Assembly: GCA_016703535.1 (NCBI GenBank)
Contig: JADJBV010000001.1
Coordinates: forward strand, 806,001-870,000
DNA: 64,000 bases
Direction of reading: 5' to 3'
Source: Deltaproteobacteria bacterium
Lineage (GTDB): Bacteria > Myxococcota > Kuafuiibacteriia > Kuafuiibacteriales > Kuafuiibacteriaceae
The position numbers and the translations under genes are program-made. Every line of letters begins with the position of its first letter. The first letter of the stretch is position 1. Below the pieces are notes generated by a model that saw only the letters and a program-made list of their open reading frames with translations, was not told the DNA's origin and searched no databases. This document shows positions 58,399-64,000 of the stretch, in pieces.

Positions 58399-59883
58399 AT
58401 GAGCGCGGCACGGCAACTCGGCTTAGCAGAAGCAGTACACCTAGACCAAGTCGCGTCCGATATACTTTTGGGAGGGCCGCAGCGGGAGGCGGCCAAGACC
58501 ATGGTCGGACGGGAAGGCTACAACTTGTTGGTCGTCAGCGACCTCCACCTGGGCGACGCCTTGGTGCCCGGCCAGGACAGCCTCCGCCGCTTCGCCCGCC
58601 TCAACCGCGGCCTGGCCAAGTTCCTCCTCCACTACGCCAACGCCTCGGTGGATGGCCGACCCTGGCGACTGGTGATCAACGGCGACATGATCGACTTCCT
58701 GCACGCGGGCCTGACCCAGGGCAGTGAGTTGGCCCTGTGTGAAGACGCGGCGGTCCAGTGGTTGGAGACGGTGATGAGCCACGAGCGCCGGGTCTTTCGA
58801 GCCTTGGCCAACTTCATCGCCGCCGGGCATCAGGTGGTGATCGTCAAAGGCAACCACGACGTCCAGTTCCACTTCGAAACCGTGCAGCGGCGGTTCTTGA
58901 GCTTGCTGAGCGAGTTGTGGGCCAAGTGGGCGCCCCGAGCCGGCGTGGTGCCGACCGACGAGGAGCGGGCGGCCTTCGAAGGTCGGGTGTCCTTCCGCGA
59001 CTGGTTCTATTACGAAAAGGATCTCGTCTACATCGAACACGGCAACCAGTACGACGAGTTCTGCTCCTACGAACACGTGCTGCAGCCGATCGATCCGGAT
59101 CTCTACGAGCTGGAAGAGCCGGTCTCTCACCGACTTTATCGGGAGTTCGCGCGCCTCATCCACGCGGTGATGGACGTGCACCACATCGATCGCTGGCGGC
59201 TCCTCGACTACGTACGTTGGCTGGCTGGCTTGGGCCCCAAGGTGATCGGCCAACTCGCCTATACCTACTTCGCCAGCGTGGCTTGGTTGGTGGGGACCAA
59301 ACGACGCCTGGCCGAACGGGCGGGCCGGGCTCGGGTGCAGCACCTGTCGCGCCGCGAAGAGTTGACCGTACGTTACGGGGTCAGCGCCGAGATCCTCGAG
59401 AAGCTCGACGAACTGCGGCACCGGCCGGCGGGGCGCAGCGTCTGGGCGGGCCTGCGGATGTTGTACATGGATCGGGTGTTTTTGGCGGGCCTCAACGTGG
59501 TGGTCATGTTGCTCGCGGTGTTTTTGCCGATCAGCTGGTGGGATCGGGTCTTGGTGGTGACCGGCTTCGGTTTGATCACCACCTTGGCGAACCAACTGCT
59601 GGAGCGTCGTCGCCAGGTCGAAGCCCATCCCAAGCTCAAGAAGGCCGCCTCTCGGGTGGCGGATCTCTTGCGGGTGCCCTTCGTGGTTTTTGGGCACAGC
59701 CACGTGCCCGAGTCGTCTCAGGCCGCGGCCACCACCCAATATTTCAACACCGGCTCTTGGACCGCGGGCGGGTTGACCCACCTCTGCATCTTGATCGCCC
59801 CCGGATCGCCGGTGGCCGAGCTGCGGCGCTTTTGCCTGGATAGTTATCTGCCGAAGGCCCTGGACGCGGTCACCGTCGAGTGA
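58399..59883 (+). CDS. Metallophosphoesterase with C-terminal membrane segment
   Basis: 494 residues from ATG 58399; GAGGGAG lies 6 bp upstream. The metal motifs are SDLHLGD, NGDMIDF, KGNHDVQFHF, EHGNQYD and, far C-terminal, GHSHVPE. Two hydrophobic segments (MLYMDRVFLAGLNVVVMLLA, FLPISWWDRVLVVTGFGL) lie between the last two motif groups, an insert not usual in this family. It hydrolyses a phosphoester at or near the membrane; a lipid substrate (such as UDP-sugar lipid intermediates, as for LpxH-like enzymes) is possible but not shown. It is divergent from the PPC lipoprotein. Confidence 0.85.
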   Translation: MSAARQLGLAEAVHLDQVASDILLGGPQREAAKTMVGREGYNLLVVSDLHLGDALVPGQDSLRRFARLNRGLAKFLLHYANASVDGRPWRLVINGDMIDFLHAGLTQGSELALCEDAAVQWLETVMSHERRVFRALANFIAAGHQVVIVKGNHDVQFHFETVQRRFLSLLSELWAKWAPRAGVVPTDEERAAFEGRVSFRDWFYYEKDLVYIEHGNQYDEFCSYEHVLQPIDPDLYELEEPVSHRLYREFARLIHAVMDVHHIDRWRLLDYVRWLAGLGPKVIGQLAYTYFASVAWLVGTKRRLAERAGRARVQHLSRREELTVRYGVSAEILEKLDELRHRPAGRSVWAGLRMLYMDRVFLAGLNVVVMLLAVFLPISWWDRVLVVTGFGLITTLANQLLERRRQVEAHPKLKKAASRVADLLRVPFVVFGHSHVPESSQAAATTQYFNTGSWTAGGLTHLCILIAPGSPVAELRRFCLDSYLPKALDAVTVE

Positions 59884-59896
59884 TGAACATCGGCGG

Positions 59897-60259
59897 GTGA
59901 TCGTCGCTCAAAACCAAGAGATCGGCCGGCGCTGGATCGCCGCCTTCAACGCCTACGACGTGGCCGCTTTGGTGGCCCTCTACGCCGAAGACGCCACCCA
60001 CACCTCGCCCAAGATCCGCGCCCTCCACCCGGACACCGGCGGACGATTGGTGGGCCACGCCGCCCTGAAGGCCTGGTGGGAGGACGCCAACCGTCGTTTG
60101 CCCAACCTGCGATATGAGCTCCTCAGCCTTACGGCCGATCACGATCGGGTCTTCGTGGAGTATTTGCGACACGCCCCCGATGGCCCGCCGATGCCGTGCG
60201 CCGAGGTCTTCGAGGTGCGGGGCGGCCAGATCGTCGCATCTCGCGTTTATCACGGCTGA
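59897..60259 (+). CDS. SnoaL-like/NTF2-like small protein
   Basis: 120 residues from GTG 59897. The pattern EIGRRWIAAFNAYDVAALVA, LYAEDATHTSPKI, then GHAALKAWWEDANRRLP and FEVRGGQIVASRVY is the SnoaL/NTF2-like cone fold, used as cyclase, isomerase or binding protein. The active residues vary between members, so the activity cannot be named. It starts 13 bp after the phosphoesterase stop. Confidence 0.85.
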   Translation: MIVAQNQEIGRRWIAAFNAYDVAALVALYAEDATHTSPKIRALHPDTGGRLVGHAALKAWWEDANRRLPNLRYELLSLTADHDRVFVEYLRHAPDGPPMPCAEVFEVRGGQIVASRVYHG

Positions 60260-60270
60260 TCTGGCCCCGT

Positions 60271-60299
60271 TTGAGCCGGGGAGCGACCTCGCATAGGCT
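60271..60299 (+). promoter_or_regulatory. Leaderless-type promoter
   Basis: TTGAGC (60271-60276), a 17-bp spacer and TAGGCT (60294-60299), 8 bp before ATG 60308. Confidence 0.55.
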
Positions 60300-60307
60300 C
60301 CCCCGCC

Positions 60308-60742
60308 ATGAACGTCCTGCCCCTCCTCGCCGCCCTTCACCTCACCCAGCCCACGCCCGAAGCCGCCAAGGCGGTCTTCGATCACTACTACACGGGCCAA
60401 GGCAAAGGGGTGGTGTTGGCCGAGGCCTTCTTGTGCGCCGAGATCGCCGATCAAAAGAAGGAGAACAAATACGACTGCACCAAACGGATCGAGGGCGCCG
60501 CGCCCAAAGGTTCGGTCAACGTCTACCTGGTGATGTTGGTGCCGGAAGGCGACAAAAAAGATCTGATGGTTCAGTCGACCCTCGATGGCGTGGTCCGGGA
60601 GACCAAAGACGTCAGCGTCGAAGGGAAGGGCATGCGCACCCGGGTGTGGAAGAGCATCTCGGTGGGCAAGGCCGGCAAGTGGGAGCTGAAGGTGTTGGAC
60701 GGCGACAAGACCTTGGCGACCTTGCCCCTCACCGTGGAGTGA
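60308..60742 (+). CDS. Small secreted protein of unknown function
   Basis: 144 residues from ATG 60308, fixed by the promoter. The N-terminus MNVLPLLAALHLTQPTPE is a short signal-like stretch without Lys or Arg. The mature part is beta-rich (KGSVNVYLVMLVPEGDKKDL, MVQSTLDGVVRETKDV, WKSISVGKAGKWELKVL), like small periplasmic beta-sandwich proteins. Two Cys (LCAEI and YDCTK) may bond. No family was recognised. The last 14 bp overlap the convergent mevalonate kinase gene. Confidence 0.7.
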   Translation: MNVLPLLAALHLTQPTPEAAKAVFDHYYTGQGKGVVLAEAFLCAEIADQKKENKYDCTKRIEGAAPKGSVNVYLVMLVPEGDKKDLMVQSTLDGVVRETKDVSVEGKGMRTRVWKSISVGKAGKWELKVLDGDKTLATLPLTVE

Positions 60743-61637
60743 GGACCTCGACGAAGCCGCCGATCCGAGTGGCGGCCCGCCGCGCCGCGGACAAGTTGGG
60801 GAAGAGGGCCAGGTAGGCGCCGCCTTTGCCTCCCGCGCCGCTCATCTTGGCGCCGAGGGCGCCCATCGCCCGCAGGCGGGTGATCGTCCGTTCGACCTTC
60901 GGGCCCACCAACCCCAGGCCACTCAAGATCCCGTGGGCCAAGTCGAGGACCCGGCCCAGGCCTTCTCGATCCCCGCGGCGAAGGGCCGCCTCACCGGCTC
61001 GGCTGGTCGCGCCCAGGGCCGCCATCGCCGCCTCCACCAGGGCCGGCGCTTCGCTGCGCCACGACGACAAGCGGGAGATGCTCTGCTTGGCCCCGCCGTG
61101 GGCGCCGGCGCTGCCGATCACCCAATAAAAAGGGGCGCCCACCGGGATCGGCGTGATCTTCGGGCGAGGCCCAGGGCGTTCGAAGCGGATCAGGCCCTCG
61201 GCGAGGCAGGTCGCGGGATCGACCCCCGAAGGGCGCCCGTGGGCCACCGCCTCCACCGCCAGGGCTCGGGCATAAAGAGAGGCCGAAGGGGCACGACCGC
61301 TTTGTCGTCGCCAAAGATCGTGGGCCCGCAAGAGGGCCACCGCGTAGGCCGCCGAGGTCCCGAAGCCGGCCATCGGCGGGATCTCGAAGTGCACCTTCAC
61401 GTCGAGCTGGGATCGATCCGGGCCGAGGACCGCGGCGGCCAAGGCCTCCGGGCTGGCGGCGGCGGCCGAGGTCTTGGCGATGATCCCCGGGGCCAGGTTG
61501 ACCACCAGCCGCCCGGCGCCAGGAGAAAGGGTGACGGTCACGCCCCGGGAAAGGGGCAGGCCCAAGGCCGCTTGGCCGTAGACCACCGCGTGTTCGCCGA
61601 AGAGCAGGATCTTACCGGGCCCGTGGCCGGTGACCAT
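60729..61637 (-). CDS. mvk: Mevalonate kinase
   Basis: 302 residues from ATG 61637, one base inside the reductase stop (TGATG). GHMP-kinase motifs are GHGPGKILLFGEHAVVYGQA (substrate and N-terminal loop), PPMAGFGTSAAYAVALLRA (ATP P-loop) and KMSGAGGKGGAYLAL (C-terminal glycine motif). It phosphorylates mevalonate with ATP in the isoprenoid pathway. Co-translation with HMG-CoA reductase supports this over other GHMP kinases. Overlap of 14 bp with the convergent gene is small. Confidence 0.9.
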   Translation of the reverse strand: MVTGHGPGKILLFGEHAVVYGQAALGLPLSRGVTVTLSPGAGRLVVNLAPGIIAKTSAAAASPEALAAAVLGPDRSQLDVKVHFEIPPMAGFGTSAAYAVALLRAHDLWRRQSGRAPSASLYARALAVEAVAHGRPSGVDPATCLAEGLIRFERPGPRPKITPIPVGAPFYWVIGSAGAHGGAKQSISRLSSWRSEAPALVEAAMAALGATSRAGEAALRRGDREGLGRVLDLAHGILSGLGLVGPKVERTITRLRAMGALGAKMSGAGGKGGAYLALFPNLSAARRAATRIGGFVEVLTPR

Positions 61638-62914
61638 CAGCCGACGTTGGCGCGGCACCTTTGGAGCTCCCGTTCGATCGCTTCGGCGCTGATCCGGCCG
61701 GCCGCCAGGACCGCAGCCACCACCCGCTCCACCTCGGTCGGCAAGGCGCCGGCGGCCAGGGCCAGCTGCCGGGCGTGGAGCGCCATGTGTCCCCGTTGGA
61801 TCCCTTCGTCGACCAGGGCACGAAGTGCGGCCAGGTTTTGGGCCAAGCCGACCGCTGCCAAGATCCCCGCCAGCTGGCGGGCGTTGGTGGCCCCCAAGAT
61901 CTCCCGGAGCAGGCTCACGGTGGGATGGCTCCGGGTGGTGCCGCCCACGGTGCCCACCGCCAATGGCAGCTCGATCCGGCCGCGCAGGGAAGGGCCGTCC
62001 AGCTCCCAGCGGGTCAAGCCGCGGTATTGGCCGTCCCGGGCGGCGTAGGCGTGGGCGCCGGCTTCGATGCTGCGCCAGTCATTGCCGGTGGCCAGGGCCA
62101 CGGCGTCGATTCCATTCAATAGACCCTTGTTGTGGGTCGCGGCCCGGTAGGGATCGAGGCGCGCAAAACGATCGGCCTCGGCGATCCGGGCCGCCAACTC
62201 GGGGCCCCCCAAGGCGCTGACCGGGATCTTCACCTCGGCCCGGGCCAAGCGCCGATCGGCTAGGTTTGACAGGATCCGCAACAACACCGGCACGTCCGCG
62301 ATCCGGCCGACGTCGGGGGCGATGGTCTCCACCACGTGGTTGACGAAGTTGGCGCCCATGGCGTCGACCACGTCGACCACCACGTGCAGCACCAACAGGG
62401 GTGGGCCCCCCTCCGGATCTTCCAGGCGCCGCAGCGCCAGATCGACCAAACCACCCCCTCGGGCGACCATCCCCGAGGCGGCCCGTTCGGCGAGGCCCTG
62501 CACCTGGGGCCAGGCGGCGCCCAAGGCGGCCTGGGCCCGATCCGCGGCGGCCGGGTTGGCGGGGCAAAGCTGCAGCTGGCCGATCATCAAGCCCCGGTCG
62601 GCGCTGGCGGTGAAGCCACCTCCGGCCCGGGCCAACTTGGCGGCGTGGGAGAAGGCCGCGACCACCGAGGGCTCTTCGACCGCCATCGGCACCACCACGT
62701 CCTGCCCGTTGACCTGCAGGTTGAGGCCGAGGCCCACCGGGATCCCGAGGATCCCGACCACGTTTTCGATCAGCTGATCGGCGAGCTCCAGGGACAAGGC
62801 GCCGGGATCGAGGGGGCTCAGGTCGGACAGGGATCGTCCAAGGAGCTGGGCCAAGGTTTGGCGGCGCCGGGCGAGGGGCCAGGTGTAGAAGCCCGGCAGC
62901 CGGGAGTCGGCCAT
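61637..62914 (-). CDS. mvaA: HMG-CoA reductase, class II type
   Basis: 425 residues. The class II motifs are LIENVVGILGIPVGLGLNLQ, VPMAVEEPSVVAAFSHAAKL, DAMGANFVNHVVE, ATGNDWRSIEAG and AVGTVGGTTRSHP. It makes mevalonate from HMG-CoA in the cytoplasm. Class II enzymes occur in few bacterial groups, mostly Firmicutes and some Myxococcota and Bacteroidota relatives, and some work in the reverse, degradative sense; next to mevalonate kinase the biosynthetic sense is likely. The stop overlaps the kinase ATG. Confidence 0.93.
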   Translation of the reverse strand: MADSRLPGFYTWPLARRRQTLAQLLGRSLSDLSPLDPGALSLELADQLIENVVGILGIPVGLGLNLQVNGQDVVVPMAVEEPSVVAAFSHAAKLARAGGGFTASADRGLMIGQLQLCPANPAAADRAQAALGAAWPQVQGLAERAASGMVARGGGLVDLALRRLEDPEGGPPLLVLHVVVDVVDAMGANFVNHVVETIAPDVGRIADVPVLLRILSNLADRRLARAEVKIPVSALGGPELAARIAEADRFARLDPYRAATHNKGLLNGIDAVALATGNDWRSIEAGAHAYAARDGQYRGLTRWELDGPSLRGRIELPLAVGTVGGTTRSHPTVSLLREILGATNARQLAGILAAVGLAQNLAALRALVDEGIQRGHMALHARQLALAAGALPTEVERVVAAVLAAGRISAEAIERELQRCRANVG

Positions 62915-62924
62915 TTGGGTCCCG

Positions 62925-62954
62925 GTCCTACCGAGGCGGAGAGGTCAGGGTCAA
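62925..62954 (-). promoter_or_regulatory. Promoter of the mevalonate operon
   Basis: Minus strand TTGACC (62954-62949), an 18-bp spacer and TAGGAC (62930-62925), 10 bp before ATG 62914; the leader would be only a few bases long. Confidence 0.55.
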
Positions 62955-63092
62955 GGCGGGCGAGGCCCCGTCGTGGGGAGAGGCGTCGGTCATCGGTCGG
63001 GACAGGCGGGCTTTGCCCGAAGGGTCGCAGCCGGGGCCCCTTAGGCACGTCCAAGACGGCCGTATGTATCGCCGTTTCGGGTTCGGTCGTGC

Positions 63093-63121
63093 TTGACCGA
63101 CCCCGGAAGTCGCTCTACCTG
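63093..63121 (+). promoter_or_regulatory. Leaderless-type promoter of the cytochrome gene
   Basis: TTGACC (63093-63098), a 17-bp spacer and TACCTG (63116-63121), 6 bp before GTG 63128. Same arrangement as before 4600 and 7236. Confidence 0.6.
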
Positions 63122-63127
63122 GGGGCC

Positions 63128-64000
63128 GTGGTGGCCAAGAGACCGACCCGCTCCGAAGAGGAGTCCTACCGGCTCCTTTTTTTCATCATCTCCCAGCTGA
63201 TCATGCTGTCGATGATCTGGCTGATCTACCAAGAGTTCTTCAGCCGGCGGCCCTGGAAGAACTACCAGCTCGGCTGGTTCCAGGTCGAAAAGGCACGAGC
63301 GGGCCGCAACCTCTCTGCGGAGCAGGAGTGGCTGGCCACGGGCACCTTGACCACCAAGGTCGACGGTGAAGACGTCGAGGTCAACGTCAAGGAGCGATCC
63401 GCCGAGCTGAAGAAGAAGGTCGCCGAACTCGAGGGCGCGATCATCGATACGCCGCGCCGGGTGGAGTTCGAGCAGCTCAAGGCCGACCTCGCTCAAGCGG
63501 AGATCCGGGTGAAGGACGAGGAGATGCGCCTCGCCTTCGCCAAGGCCGACGAGGACGAATATTACTACCGTTATCGTCACGCCAAACATAACGGCTTGGT
63601 CGAGCACCTCGCCGAAGAAGAGCAGGCCTACAACGAAAAGCACGCGCAGGTGTTGGCCGCGAACAAGAAGTACGATCAATCCACCGCGGCCCGGGACGCC
63701 TTGCTCGACAAGGTCGGCACCATCCAGGCCGAGTTGGCCGCCGCCAAGAAGGAGCTGACCGATCTCGAGGTCGGCTTGGCCACCGCTCAGCGGGCCGTCG
63801 ACGCCACCCAAGACGATCGCCAGTGGACCAGCATCGAGCAGTTCTGGAACCAGGAGATCGATCTCGTCGATCGTTGCCATACCTGCCACGTCGGCTTTGA
63901 CCGTTGTGGCTACACCGATCCCAAAGAGATCTTGGCGGACGTCCTCGACAACCCGAAGTTGGGCGACGACGACCTCCGCAAGAAGTACTGCATCACCCGA
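63128..64000 (+). CDS. Coiled-coil membrane-anchored c-type cytochrome (3' end outside window)
   Basis: 291 residues are visible from GTG 63128 (GTG 63131 or 63089 are alternatives) and the frame is open at the edge. A membrane helix near the N-terminus (LLFFIISQLIMLSMIWLIYQ) is followed by RRPWKNYQLGWFQVEKARAG, then a long coiled coil (~95-245). At ~258 CHTCH is a c-type heme site (CxxCH). Long cytochromes with an RPWKxYQ segment, a coiled coil and several heme motifs occur in respiratory chains of related phyla; more heme motifs are expected beyond the edge. The exact complex is not known. Confidence 0.8.
   Translation, partial: MVAKRPTRSEEESYRLLFFIISQLIMLSMIWLIYQEFFSRRPWKNYQLGWFQVEKARAGRNLSAEQEWLATGTLTTKVDGEDVEVNVKERSAELKKKVAELEGAIIDTPRRVEFEQLKADLAQAEIRVKDEEMRLAFAKADEDEYYYRYRHAKHNGLVEHLAEEEQAYNEKHAQVLAANKKYDQSTAARDALLDKVGTIQAELAAAKKELTDLEVGLATAQRAVDATQDDRQWTSIEQFWNQEIDLVDRCHTCHVGFDRCGYTDPKEILADVLDNPKLGDDDLRKKYCITR

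Overview
The window is high-GC, densely coded DNA that reads like a chromosome segment of a Myxococcota (deltaproteobacterial) or closely related Gram-negative bacterium. The basis is the very large share of lipobox proteins, the Cys-rich and VWA, PKD or TSP3-like surface lipoproteins, PilZ, a pseudokinase-PEGA protein, a sigma-54 promoter, a TonB receptor, and a class II HMG-CoA reductase next to mevalonate kinase. No rRNA, tRNA, CRISPR array, insertion sequence or prophage was seen. The taxonomic call is inference.

Layout: 1-4.4 kb holds a cut-off secreted protein and a minus-strand operon of three surface lipoproteins (VWA, Cys-rich, beta-sandwich). 4.6-8 kb holds a DEAD-box RNA helicase, a conserved unknown and a TPR-like secreted protein. 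8-12.5 kb has a divergent pair, a beta-helix lipoprotein and a HEAT-repeat/cyclophilin lipoprotein. 12.5-15.6 kb is a small operon: a CpaF/VirB11-like protein that has lost its P-loop, a SycD-like TPR protein and a charged unknown. 15.7-18.6 kb has a lipoprotein, a structured intergenic segment that may be an RNA, and a short-chain fatty acid transporter. 18.6-31 kb has two paralogous nucleotidyltransferase/left-handed beta-helix proteins, a second DEAD-box helicase, a WGR protein, a TonB receptor with partner lipoprotein, a GreA-like factor, and a Fic protein without its catalytic His. 31-42.6 kb has a patatin phospholipase, a PilZ protein, an AbiTii-like protein, a PEGA pseudokinase, a phosphoesterase, two lipoproteins and an MltF-type lytic transglycosylase. 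42.6-54.3 kb has an acyl-CoA ligase, two polytopic membrane proteins, a Rieske protein coupled to an NlpC/P60-barrel fusion, and smaller envelope proteins. 54.4-64 kb has a sigma-54-driven Cys-rich secreted protein, a PPC/TSP3 lipoprotein, a second phosphoesterase, small proteins, the mevalonate genes and the start of a coiled-coil c-type cytochrome.

Organisation: many neighbours are coupled by ATGA/GTGA or TGATG overlaps, and several convergent pairs overlap (up to 101 bp). About nine genes have a -35/-10 pair placed so that the first transcribed base falls at or within a few bases of the start codon, with no Shine-Dalgarno. Leaderless transcription therefore appears common here and decides several start codons. 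Functions are inferred from motifs read by eye. The most unusual items are the pseudoenzymes (Fic, kinase, CpaF-like ATPase), the NlpC/P60-barrel fusion, the structured RNA candidate before the fatty acid transporter, and the leaderless promoter pattern.
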